Shown here in pieces: positions 42,923-51,380 of a DNA stretch of 56,944 nucleotides. The DNA is taken from contig NZ_JAASRW010000016.1 in NCBI RefSeq assembly GCF_011761355.1, positions 1 through 56,944 of the forward strand, given 5' to 3'. How positions within the stretch are numbered: position 1 is the stretch's first letter; each line of letters opens with the position of its first letter. Below the pieces are notes generated by a model that was not told where the DNA came from, did not search any database, and was given only the letters and a program-made list of their open reading frames with translations. The stretch comes from Paenibacillus lupini (GTDB lineage: Bacteria > Bacillota > Bacilli > Paenibacillales > Paenibacillaceae). Made by a program: the position numbers and the translations under genes.

Positions 42923-45900
42923 GGCGATCGTCTCCTTTCGATTTCAAGCCTTCTTCGGCTGGCTGCGCCAGCACTTCCACTTCGTCCGGGCGATAGACTT
43001 CCGTTACGCAGCCGTTCAGGTCGACGGCAAACAGCACCGCACGCTCCCGTTCCAACACGAACGAATACGTCGTACCCGTCACGGTGGACCTCACTTCGAT
43101 CTGCGCGTCATGCGCGTATTCGGACACGAACACGAAGAGCTCGCCTTCCTTGAAACGAAGACTCCGGCCGTATACGCCGGCCAGGTGGCCGCCTCTCAGC
43201 CATTCTAATTCTCGGCGCCCGCCTGAAACTTCCAGCGCGTGCGCATAGAGCGCAGCGACCGGTTCTGCGCGTTCGTTCAGCTCCACGGGCAGCGGGCACC
43301 AGATCAGGCGTCCTTGTCCGTAGGCCGTTTCCATGACCTGGTCCGCTCCCGCAGGGGCACCGTAGCCAGCTTCCTTGAACACTTCGGCGATCCTTCGGTG
43401 ACCGTATGATACCGGATACTCCTTGTCCCCAATCGCGAGCCGTTCTTCCCGGACGACGTTGGCTGACTTCCGCTGGCCGAACGTATCCGCGAGCCGGTCC
43501 GCTTCCCGCCAGTAGGCGTCGAGCCCGAGTGGGCCCGTGAACAAGAGCGTCGCTGCCGTCCGGTCCACGATGTCCAGCAACCGCGCGAATGCCTCGTCGG
43601 CGAAGTTATGCGCGGACGGTACAATGATTAGCTTGGCCGGCGCTGTCTCCAGCGCATCCAGATGGTATTCCGACACGCCGCGAAATGGAGTCTTCAACTC
43701 GTAGCCGAGAACGCGCGTCAGGCGTGTCGTCGCGTCGAACGCCAGCTTGCGGTTAGAGAAGTCGTTGGAGTACGGGAACACAGCGGCGACATCTTCCAGC
43801 TCGCGGTCCCGGAACAAATCGCGGATCCGCTCCATGAAGCTGCCGAACCGGTAGGACACGTCCGCCTCCGGTTTCTCGGTTCCATCCGCCCGCAGCGCGC
43901 CGATATGAGATTCATTTGCGTTGTCCATGTAGAAGTTGGTGTTCCAGATCCACTGTACGGCGCCGGCTCCGCCAGCCGCGAAGGCATACGCGTACTTGCG
44001 CTCAAGCATCGCGCGAAGCTCTTCCTCGGACCGTTTCGCGAATCCAGCCGGTGTTTCAACGTACATGATACCCGTCTCCTGCACGACATTTGGCTTGTCA
44101 GCCGTCTTCGCGAAGATACCGTCCCACAGCAGATGGTCGTTCAGCCACCAGGAATGCACGGTCGTATAGTCGACCGCTTCCCCGTAAAAGAACGGCGACG
44201 GTCGCTGCGCACCAAGCGCTTCGTCCTGACCGACTGTCACAAGCTGCGACGGATTGCTTTCCTTAATCGCATTGACAAGCTGTTTTGCCCAGCGGTTGTG
44301 CATGTCCATAGAGAACAGCGCGTAATCGAGCCAACGCGTGCCCCGTTTGCCTTGGTGCATGTCCTGCACGTCGAAGTTGATGTCCTCCGGTTCCGGAATG
44401 ACAGCGGATGCGAAATTCGGCAGTTCACCCGGGGTCATGCCCCAGCGCTCGCGCAGCTTCTCGATGGCTCCGTGGCGCTCCGCTAGCCACTCCGCGTACG
44501 CCGCCTTCTCGAACCGGTCACGGCTCGAACGCGGACCATCTGAGAAGATCCGCGGCGGATCGAACATCGACGGCTCGTTGATCAGGTCCCAATCGACGTT
44601 CGTCGTCTCGCGGTGACGGCTGACGATGGAGCGGATGAACCGCTTCTGCGCTTCCACGCTGCGCGGATCAAGGTACGGGTTTGTGCCTTCCCATGTCTCC
44701 GGAGTAAAGGAGAAGAATGTAAACGTTACTTGCAGGCCGTGCCGCTTCGCGGTCATGAAGAACGCGTCGATCGAGCGCAGTACTTCTTCGGACGCATGCC
44801 CGTCCACCTGCATGATGTTGCGGTACGCCGTCCAGATGCCCGTGCGGATCCAGTTGATGCCCGCCTTGCGCATTTGCGCCATATCGCGATCCCACACCGA
44901 TACATTAGGCAGGAACAGGAACTTGCGCGCAACGTCTGAGGTCATATAGGTCATGCCGACGACAGGCATCGGCTGTCCGTCCTTCTCGAAATAATCCCGG
45001 CCGCGTGACAGCAGACCGCCAGCGTTCAGTAAATCGGCGTCCATCCCCCAGAAGCCTTGGTGAAGCAGGCGCGTCTCGCCGTCCGAGGATTTAGCGACAC
45101 AAGTCACATGATAATAACCCGCGTGGATGTCGCCGAGCAGCGGAATGCGCTTCAATTCGAGCTCGGGGCCGATTTCCGCCTCGTGACGGCAGGTGAACAC
45201 GTCCGAGTCATCGCCATGGCGGACTTTGATGTCAAACGTCCAGTTCGTTTTGCCCGCCGTGCTTCGACCCAGCTTCTGCGACTGCAGCGTCAGCATCGGA
45301 CGCTCATGCAGCTCGTAGGAAGCATAGCTCGGCTTCAGCCACAGCTCGGTCACGCCAGCCGCGCAGAATGCCGTCCACGCTTGCAGCGCCTCGGCTCCGC
45401 CGCGCGCGAAGAAATCCGCACCAAGCGGTTGGTTGACGAAGAGCCAGCGTCCGCCGGCGAAATCACCTTTCGTGTTCTCCCACAGCACGGCTGGTGCAGC
45501 CACTTCCCGTCCTTCGGAGGAGATGCCCTTCAGCACGGGGTAAATATGCGCGTCCATCGGACCGGCCGAGCCCATCTGCTGCGGCAGGTCGCTCGATTTG
45601 GTCACATGCGGCACGAGGTTCCACGTATCCGTGACGTCGAGCAGCGACTCCCGGCCCTTGAATAGAGGGATTTCCTCGACAGATGCCAGCTTTGCGACTG
45701 GCGCCGCCTTCACAGGCAGCATCTCATGTATGCGCAGCTGACGGTGATACGCCGTTTGTTCCGGCTCTGGGAGCCACTCACCGGCTTCTTTGCGGACTGG
45801 CACTCGGAAAGGTGCGCCACCCAAGCTGATCAAGCCACCGCCACGTTTCAAGAACCCGAGCAGCGCTTCCCAAGCCGCGGCGGGAAAATAAGGCGCATGC

Positions 45901-46061
45901 AGCGACACGAATACGCCGCCGTCCGCACCTTCCAGCCTCGATGCCAGCGCATCGGCGCCACACACCTCGCCGACGCCCCGCAGCTGTTCCAAATCTGGCC
46001 CGCCAATGGCAGAGGCGCCCGGAAAGGCGCCATCGTAGAAAATAATTGTCTTATTTAGCAT
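42909..46061 (-). CDS. Large clan GH-A-like hydrolase, family not recognised
   Basis: The 1050-aa protein lacks a signal peptide. It begins with a Rossmann/glutaminase-like region (about 1-230) and a beta-rich linker (about 240-360). A TIM barrel follows (about 365-720) with acid/base Glu496 in WDLINEPSMF and probable nucleophile Glu662 in VVQETGIMYVE. A second Rossmann-like region (about 735-950), like the trimerisation domain of GH42, and a beta-sandwich end (about 960-1045) close it. This resembles GH42 or GH164 beta-mannosidase layout, but I cannot place it in a family. It overlaps the GH125 gene by 11 bases and the GH38 gene by 14, so all three are made together. A role on beta-linked mannose is an inference from context. 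Confidence 0.7.
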   Translation of the reverse strand: MLNKTIIFYDGAFPGASAIGGPDLEQLRGVGEVCGADALASRLEGADGGVFVSLHAPYFPAAAWEALLGFLKRGGGLISLGGAPFRVPVRKEAGEWLPEPEQTAYHRQLRIHEMLPVKAAPVAKLASVEEIPLFKGRESLLDVTDTWNLVPHVTKSSDLPQQMGSAGPMDAHIYPVLKGISSEGREVAAPAVLWENTKGDFAGGRWLFVNQPLGADFFARGGAEALQAWTAFCAAGVTELWLKPSYASYELHERPMLTLQSQKLGRSTAGKTNWTFDIKVRHGDDSDVFTCRHEAEIGPELELKRIPLLGDIHAGYYHVTCVAKSSDGETRLLHQGFWGMDADLLNAGGLLSRGRDYFEKDGQPMPVVGMTYMTSDVARKFLFLPNVSVWDRDMAQMRKAGINWIRTGIWTAYRNIMQVDGHASEEVLRSIDAFFMTAKRHGLQVTFTFFSFTPETWEGTNPYLDPRSVEAQKRFIRSIVSRHRETTNVDWDLINEPSMFDPPRIFSDGPRSSRDRFEKAAYAEWLAERHGAIEKLRERWGMTPGELPNFASAVIPEPEDINFDVQDMHQGKRGTRWLDYALFSMDMHNRWAKQLVNAIKESNPSQLVTVGQDEALGAQRPSPFFYGEAVDYTTVHSWWLNDHLLWDGIFAKTADKPNVVQETGIMYVETPAGFAKRSEEELRAMLERKYAYAFAAGGAGAVQWIWNTNFYMDNANESHIGALRADGTEKPEADVSYRFGSFMERIRDLFRDRELEDVAAVFPYSNDFSNRKLAFDATTRLTRVLGYELKTPFRGVSEYHLDALETAPAKLIIVPSAHNFADEAFARLLDIVDRTAATLLFTGPLGLDAYWREADRLADTFGQRKSANVVREERLAIGDKEYPVSYGHRRIAEVFKEAGYGAPAGADQVMETAYGQGRLIWCPLPVELNERAEPVAALYAHALEVSGGRRELEWLRGGHLAGVYGRSLRFKEGELFVFVSEYAHDAQIEVRSTVTGTTYSFVLERERAVLFAVDLNGCVTEVYRPDEVEVLAQPAEEGLKSKGDDRHGER

Positions 46062-47379
46062 CGAGTAATCCTGCTTTCATCGCTTTATAGACCAGCTGCG
46101 AAAACAAGCTGTTGGACCAAGCGAACCATTTACGCGTGAATACGGTTGGATCGTCCGAATGGAAGCCTTCATGCATGAAGCCGGTATCGGCGTCCGTCGC
46201 TTCCAAGACCGCGATCATAGCGAGTTTCTCCTCGTCCGTCTTGGCCGTCAGCCCTTGCATGGATAAGGCCATATGCCAGATATACCCCGGCGGCGTATGT
46301 GGGCTTCCGATGCCTTTCGCGGCCGTTCCTTCGTAATAGAACGGGTTTTCCTTGCTCAGCGCGAAACGGCGCGTGTTCTGGTAGATCGGATCGTCCCCAT
46401 CCACGTAACCAAGGTATGGAATCGAGATCAAACCCGGCGTACCCGCGTCGTCCATCAAGCAGTAGTTGCCGAAGCCGTCGGTCTCGTACGCGTAGATCGG
46501 CCCGAACTCCGGATGCCGGTAGATGCCATACAACTGGATGCCATGGTTGATCTCGCGCTCCAGCTTCGCCATTTCCTTCTCGAACGACAGGTCGCGGAAG
46601 ACGAACTCTGCGATCTCGCGCATTTGGCGGAGGGTAACAACCGCGAACATGTTGTCTGGGATGTTGTAATGGAAATCGCAGGCGTCGTCGCTCGGCCGGA
46701 AGCCGGACCAGACCATGCCTGTATAGTTGACCGGCATGCCGATGCCGTCGTTCATGAGTGAGTCGGTCATGATGCCATTGTCCCGCTCGAAGCGGTATGG
46801 CGAACGCTCGAAATGGTATTGCTCCCGTTTCCACAGGTCAACTGCGGCGCGCATGGCGATCTTGAAGTCCGCGTCAAAGATGTCGGCGCGGCCGGTTTCC
46901 TTCCAGTACGCGAATGCAAGGCGCATCGAGAAGCAGATGGAATCGAGCTCGAATTTGCGCTCCCATACCCAAGGGGACATGTCCGTCTTGTCGTCGGTGT
47001 TCCAGTGCCAGTCATTTGCCATCTCGTTGAACGCGTTTGCGTATGGGTCGATGACGATATTGCGCATGTGCAGCTTGATCAGGCCGCCGATGATCCGCTG
47101 CAGGTCGGCGTCGTCCTTGGCAAACGGTACGTAGTGCATGACCTGCTCGACGGAATCACGCAGCCACATCGCGGGGATATCTCCCGTAATGACGAAAGTC
47201 GTGCCATCGTTCAGCAGCTTGGTTGTTGTTTCCAGCGTATTCGGAAAACAGTTCTTAAACAGCTGAAGCAGCTTCGGCCGGTGCGCGAGGCGCGTCTCTG
47301 CCTCTGCTAGCACCGCTTGCACGGATTGCGGGAGCGGGAGGTGAGGCATGTCGATTTTTGGTAATCTGAATTGTTCCAT
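46051..47379 (-). CDS. Exo-alpha-1,6-mannosidase, glycoside hydrolase family 125
   Basis: The 442-aa metal-independent mannosidase of GH125 shows TTFVITGDIPAMWLRDSVEQ, DSLMNDGIGMPVNYTGMVWS then GFRPSDDAC, and the late segment TGFMHEGFHSDDP. Characterised GH125 enzymes remove alpha-1,6-linked mannose from N-glycan cores and yeast mannan. It has no signal peptide. The ATG at 47379 follows AAGGGGAAA on the minus strand; codons upstream of it are not needed. It is separated from the permease gene by about 170 bases that contain a GC-rich hairpin. Confidence 0.9.
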   Translation of the reverse strand: MEQFRLPKIDMPHLPLPQSVQAVLAEAETRLAHRPKLLQLFKNCFPNTLETTTKLLNDGTTFVITGDIPAMWLRDSVEQVMHYVPFAKDDADLQRIIGGLIKLHMRNIVIDPYANAFNEMANDWHWNTDDKTDMSPWVWERKFELDSICFSMRLAFAYWKETGRADIFDADFKIAMRAAVDLWKREQYHFERSPYRFERDNGIMTDSLMNDGIGMPVNYTGMVWSGFRPSDDACDFHYNIPDNMFAVVTLRQMREIAEFVFRDLSFEKEMAKLEREINHGIQLYGIYRHPEFGPIYAYETDGFGNYCLMDDAGTPGLISIPYLGYVDGDDPIYQNTRRFALSKENPFYYEGTAAKGIGSPHTPPGYIWHMALSMQGLTAKTDEEKLAMIAVLEATDADTGFMHEGFHSDDPTVFTRKWFAWSNSLFSQLVYKAMKAGLLDAK

Positions 47380-47445
47380 GGTGTTTTTCCCCTTTGTCGT
47401 TACTTTATTGCGTTGTTGCTTATACGTACTTATGCGTACCACAAA

Positions 47446-47478
47446 CGGCCCGTGGGCGGTTGTCCGCGCCGCGGGCCG
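47446..47478 (-). other. GC-rich hairpin between permease and GH125 genes
   Basis: Stem CGGCCCG/CGGGCCG with further inner pairs, without a T tail. It could stabilise the transporter part of the transcript or slow read-through. Confidence 0.45.
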
Positions 47479-47546
47479 CTTGCGGTGTGAAATGTTCGTG
47501 ATGATGTTGATCTTTCGCTTCTCTAACCTTCAAATGCTAAAAGGTA

Positions 47547-48461
47547 TTACTCTTTCACGGCACCAACCGTTAGCCCCTGCACAAAATAGCGCTGGAAGAA
47601 TGGATACGCGAGCACGATCGGACCGGTTGCCAGGACGACCATCGCCATCCGTGATGTATCCTGCGGCATCGACTGCAGCACGGAAGTCCCCAAGGAGGCG
47701 TTGTTGCTATTTGCAAGAATGAACTGCATGCTGTTCTCGATCCGCATCAGCATCGATTGCAGCGGCACCAGGTCGGGGTTCTCGATGTACAGCAGGGCGT
47801 TGAACCAGTCGTTCCAATAGCCTAGCACGTTGAACAGCGCGATTGTCGCGAGGCCCGGCAGCGCGAGCGGTACGATGAGTCGGAAGAATATGCCGAACTC
47901 GCCGGCGCCATCAATTTTGCCGGATTCGATAATTGCGTCCGGGATCATGGTCGAGAAGAACGTACGCATGATCATAATGTAGAAGGCGTTGACTGCAAGA
48001 GGCAGAATGAGCGCCCACAGGGAATTGCCGAGGCCAAGCAGCTTCGTCGTCACGATGTAGGACGGCACGAGTCCGCCGTTAAACAACATCGTGAAGAAGG
48101 CAAGGAACGAGAAAAATTTACGGTATTTGAATCCTTTGCGGGAGATCGCGTACGCGAAAAGTGAGATAAAGATCAAGCTGATCGCCGTGCCGACAACCGT
48201 GACGAGAATGGTCACGCCGTAGGAGCGCAATAGTTGGTCGCCCGCTTTGAATAGGTAGCTGTAGGCGTCGGTACTCCATTTGCTCGGAAATAACGAGTAC
48301 CCGTCCTGCGCCAGTGTCTTCTCATCTGTGAACGAGATAACCATGACGAGCAGAAACGGAAACACGCAAGCTAGCGCGAACAGTCCGGCAATGAGGTTGA
48401 AGATGATGTTCCAGGCCGGCGTCAGCCGGTGGAAGTCCTTGGATTTCGTAAGGGATGCCAT
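47547..48461 (-). CDS. Sugar ABC importer permease (LplC/YtcP type)
   Basis: The 304-aa membrane protein has six predicted helices and the cytoplasmic EAA-type loop ESGKIDGAGEFGIFFRLIVP LALPGLA, where the importer ATPase docks. The C-terminal QRYFVQGLTVGAVKE is typical for CUT1 permeases. It pairs with the next permease. AGGAG lies just upstream of its ATG on the minus strand. Confidence 0.9.
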   Translation of the reverse strand: MASLTKSKDFHRLTPAWNIIFNLIAGLFALACVFPFLLVMVISFTDEKTLAQDGYSLFPSKWSTDAYSYLFKAGDQLLRSYGVTILVTVVGTAISLIFISLFAYAISRKGFKYRKFFSFLAFFTMLFNGGLVPSYIVTTKLLGLGNSLWALILPLAVNAFYIMIMRTFFSTMIPDAIIESGKIDGAGEFGIFFRLIVPLALPGLATIALFNVLGYWNDWFNALLYIENPDLVPLQSMLMRIENSMQFILANSNNASLGTSVLQSMPQDTSRMAMVVLATGPIVLAYPFFQRYFVQGLTVGAVKE

Positions 48462-48479
48462 GATGATGCTCCTTTCTTC

Positions 48480-49415
48480 CTAAAATAACGCGTTGTCCTT
48501 ATTGAAACGACGGACGATCCAGTTAGACGTGATGACGAGTACGAATCCGACGAAAGATTGATACAGGCCAGCTGCAGTGCTCATGCCGATCTCCCCGGTT
48601 GTTTTCAAGCCACGGTAGACGTAAGTATCGATAACGTTCGTGACGTTGTAGAGCGTCCCGGAATCGCGGGTAACTTGGTAGAACAAGCCAAAATCTGCGT
48701 AGAAAATGCGGCCTATGGCTAGCAAGGTCAAAATGGTCATGAGTGGTGTCAGCATCGGCAGCGTGACGTTGCGGATCTGCTGCCATTTGTTCGCGCCGTC
48801 GATCATTGCCGCTTCGTATAGAGATTTGTCGATACCCATGATTGCGGCCAGATAAACGACGCTGTTATAGCCGAGCGACTTCCATAGGAACACGATGACG
48901 ATGATGAACGGCCAGTACTTCGGCTCTGAATACCATTGCTGCGGATCCATGCCGAACGCCAGGACGATCTTGTTCATCACGCCGCGGTCGTAGCTGAGGA
49001 AGCTATATGCGAAATAACCGACGATGACCCAGGACAGGAAGTAAGGCATGAACATCCCCGTTTGGAACCATTTCGCCAGCCGCTTGTTTGCGATTTCGGA
49101 AAGGACGATGGCCATGGCCACTGCCAGAACTAGACCAATGATGATGAACACGATGTTATAGAGTAAGGTATTGCGGGTGATGATGTACGCGTCGTTTGTG
49201 CTGAACAGGAACTTGAAATTATCGAAGCCGACCCAGCGGCTGTGGATGATGCTGGAGAGAAATCCGCCGTGCACGCGGTATTCCTTGAAGGAAATCACCG
49301 TGCCGAGCATTGGCAGGTACGAGAAGAAAATAAACCAGATACTAGCCGGAAGCACCATCAGGAGCAGGGCTTTATTACGGTTGATGTCTTTGAAGAAACG
49401 CCCAAAGGCCTTCAT
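48480..49415 (-). CDS. Sugar ABC importer permease (LplB/YteP type)
   Basis: The 311-aa permease starts MKAFGRFFKDINRNKALLLM and has six hydrophobic helices with the EAA loop YEAAMIDGANKWQQIRNVTLP. I start it at the ATG at 49415 after AAAGGGTGA; the open frame runs on upstream through hairpin-forming sequence and is not coding there. With the other permease and the lipoprotein it makes an importer without an ATPase. Confidence 0.9.
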   Translation of the reverse strand: MKAFGRFFKDINRNKALLLMVLPASIWFIFFSYLPMLGTVISFKEYRVHGGFLSSIIHSRWVGFDNFKFLFSTNDAYIITRNTLLYNIVFIIIGLVLAVAMAIVLSEIANKRLAKWFQTGMFMPYFLSWVIVGYFAYSFLSYDRGVMNKIVLAFGMDPQQWYSEPKYWPFIIVIVFLWKSLGYNSVVYLAAIMGIDKSLYEAAMIDGANKWQQIRNVTLPMLTPLMTILTLLAIGRIFYADFGLFYQVTRDSGTLYNVTNVIDTYVYRGLKTTGEIGMSTAAGLYQSFVGFVLVITSNWIVRRFNKDNALF

Positions 49416-49477
49416 GGGGTTCACCCTTTCTAAGCGAAGTCGGTTTGCAGCACCAAGGGCCTGCGGCAATTCGTCCC

Positions 49478-49664
49478 AAGGTGAAACGGCTTCCCCGTCC
49501 TCAAGGCGGGGTGGCGCGCGTTTCAATCCGGAGAATTCTAAGCCATGTTTATAAAAAAACACTTATAGACTCTTAGAATTCAAGATGAAACGGCAGATGC
49601 CGTCCATTGGCGGCGCAAGTTTCATCCCTTAGAACGAGAAACAATGTACGGGATGTCTCATCCC
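49478..49664 (-). repeat. Nested inverted repeats between lipoprotein and permease genes
   Basis: Two similar hairpin units, each TGAAAC…GTTTCA (49481-49525 and 49584-49626), flank an inner inverted repeat GAATTCTAAG (49533-49542)/CTTAGAATTC (49572-49581), so the whole is also roughly palindromic. A small GGGATG/CATCCC hairpin follows at 49650-49664. Non-coding. Confidence 0.65.
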
Positions 49665-49683
49665 ATTCGGTTCCTTGTTTTTG

Positions 49684-49713
49684 AAAAAAGGGCGAATGTT
49701 CGCATTCGCCCTT
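49684..49713 (-). terminator. Terminator after the lipoprotein gene
   Basis: AAGGGCGAATG/CATTCGCCCTT with T run on the minus strand, 17 bases past the lipoprotein stop. It would make the binding protein more abundant than the permeases. Confidence 0.88.
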
Positions 49714-49729
49714 CGGTGCTATAAGTGCT

Positions 49730-51226
49730 TTACTTGCCTTGCGTAGCTTTCCAAGCGTCGAGTTGTGTTTGCGCTTCGGTCAGGATTTTACCAAGACCCG
49801 CGTCGTTCAATTTTTTGATCGCTTGCGGCAAGTATTTATCCGGATCGACGGTACCCGTCATGAGCGGTGCCCAGAAGGATTCCTTCGCGTTTTGCACGGC
49901 CGCAATCTCGCTCGACACTTTCGTCGGATCGAAGTTGAAGCCGAGTAGTGCCGCAGGTTTGCCGGCATCGTTGTATGTCTTGAACTGTTCCCATTTGTCG
50001 GCAGGATCGCCTGGGTTCAGGTGCGTGATCATAATGTTGCCAAGTGCGAAAGTTGGCATATCGTAGTTCTTGGACTCAGGCAGGTTCTCCATGTAGTCGC
50101 CGTCGGTTACCTTGTAGTGCGTGCCTTCGATACCGGAGTCAACCATGTTGCGAAGAACTGGATCGGTGTTCAGCAGGTTAAGGAATTCCATCGCCTTCTC
50201 TTTATGCTTCGAGTTTGCGGAGATGGCTTGCATGGAGCCCATAACCGATTGGTTGTAGATCAGCGCGTCGCTCATCGGCGTCGAGACGATCGGGTAGCCG
50301 TAGCTGGTCGACCATACGTTGTCTGCGAACGGCTGCGTCGTAGCTTTGTCGGTGAACCATTTGCCCGTCGCTTGCACGTCCGAAGACGATTCCAGCGTCG
50401 CGGCTTCCGTAGGAATGTAGCCAGCTTGGTAGTATTTGTGCATGGTTTCGAGCGCTTGCTTCATTTCCGGCGTTTCGAACACGTTTACAATTTTGTAGCT
50501 GGAGTCGTCGAGCTTAACGGCCAGCGGGAATTTCTCAATCAGGTAGTCATATGGAATGTACGGCGTGAAGGTCTTGTCCACTTGCAGCGGCGTCACGTCC
50601 GGGTTATTTTGTTTAACCGTCTTCAATAACGGCTCCAGACTTTCCAGGGAGCGCACGTCCGTGATGCTCAGCTTATTCTCATCAAGGATGTTCTTATTGA
50701 AGCGCCATACCTCGGATGTCGGAAGCTCTTTGTTCGCCGGTACGCCGTAGTTTTTGCCGTCGACTTTAGAGCCACTCAGGAAGGCAGGGTTCAACGTATC
50801 GGTAATGCCTTTGCCGTATTGCGTCAGCAGATCGTCGATTGGTGCGAAAGCCCCTTTGCGCGCGTTTTGTACGTAATCGAATGCCCATGCCGCAGTGAAC
50901 ATGATGTCCATGTCTGCGCCCGAAGCCGTCAGTACTTGCATCTTCTGGTTGTAATCGCCCCAGTCGATCATCGTCATTTTGACTGTTGCGCCAATTTTTT
51001 CTTTCGTGTATTCGCTAACCGCTTCCATAACTTTGTCGACGTCTTTCTGCGGCGTGCCGATTGTGTACCAGTTCAATTCGACCGGTTTGGCGTTGCTGCC
51101 TGTGTTGCCGGACGAAGTGTTGTTGTTCGTGGCAGTGTTGCCGTTGCTTCCGCAGGCGCTCAGCAAGAGCATGACGGCCATCGCGGACGTCAGGCCGATT
51201 GCTGCCTTTTTACGGATGATTCCCAT
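49730..51226 (-). CDS. Sugar-binding lipoprotein of an ABC importer (LplA/YtcQ type)
   Basis: The 498-aa extracellular solute-binding protein has a lipobox MLLLSACGS with Cys25 as the lipidated residue, an Asn/Thr/Ser-rich linker, and the bilobed binding domain. The C-terminal third looks like the DUF3502-type end of LplA/YtcQ proteins. Context suggests manno-oligosaccharides as ligand. GGGAGG precedes the ATG. It has its own promoter with a cre-like site and its own terminator. Confidence 0.92.
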   Translation of the reverse strand: MGIIRKKAAIGLTSAMAVMLLLSACGSNGNTATNNNTSSGNTGSNAKPVELNWYTIGTPQKDVDKVMEAVSEYTKEKIGATVKMTMIDWGDYNQKMQVLTASGADMDIMFTAAWAFDYVQNARKGAFAPIDDLLTQYGKGITDTLNPAFLSGSKVDGKNYGVPANKELPTSEVWRFNKNILDENKLSITDVRSLESLEPLLKTVKQNNPDVTPLQVDKTFTPYIPYDYLIEKFPLAVKLDDSSYKIVNVFETPEMKQALETMHKYYQAGYIPTEAATLESSSDVQATGKWFTDKATTQPFADNVWSTSYGYPIVSTPMSDALIYNQSVMGSMQAISANSKHKEKAMEFLNLLNTDPVLRNMVDSGIEGTHYKVTDGDYMENLPESKNYDMPTFALGNIMITHLNPGDPADKWEQFKTYNDAGKPAALLGFNFDPTKVSSEIAAVQNAKESFWAPLMTGTVDPDKYLPQAIKKLNDAGLGKILTEAQTQLDAWKATQGK

Positions 51227-51282
51227 TTGTGTTTCCTCCCTTTTGTCTGTGTAGCATTTCAGTAGTCGCGACTTCTTGCTAC

Positions 51283-51300
51283 TTCATCTTAGAAGATGAA
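51283..51300 (-). promoter_or_regulatory. Palindrome in the lipoprotein leader
   Basis: TTCATCTTAGAAGATGAA: perfect 8-bp arms and a two-base centre, directly next to the cre-like site. Either a protein site or a 5' mRNA hairpin. Confidence 0.4.
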
Positions 51301-51310
51301 AACATTTTCA
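51297..51310 (-). promoter_or_regulatory. cre-like catabolite repression site
   Basis: TGAAAACATTTTCA fits the CcpA consensus TGWAARCGYTWWCA at 13 of 14 positions and is a near-perfect palindrome. It lies three bases downstream of the -10, over the expected transcription start. Confidence 0.7.
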
Positions 51311-51313
51311 AAA

Positions 51314-51342
51314 ATAATAGAAAACAAAGAATAAGTGTACAA
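51314..51342 (-). promoter_or_regulatory. Promoter of the sugar-binding lipoprotein
   Basis: On the minus strand TTGTAC (51337-51342) and TATTAT (51314-51319) are separated by 17 bases, about 90 bases before the start codon. Confidence 0.7.
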
Positions 51343-51362
51343 AATAAAGAAAGGAACCACGA

Positions 51363-51380
51363 ATGACGCCTCGGCGTCAT
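51363..51380 (-). terminator. Weak hairpin at the end of the response regulator gene
   Basis: ATGACGCC/GGCGTCAT overlapping the stop codon, followed on the minus strand by a broken T-rich stretch. A possible terminator between the two-component genes and the lipoprotein gene. Confidence 0.45.

Noticed and set aside
49416..49562. 49-codon N-terminal extension of the LplB-like permease
   Set aside because: It consists of hairpin-forming intergenic sequence; the ATG at 49415 has a ribosome site and gives the family's normal start.
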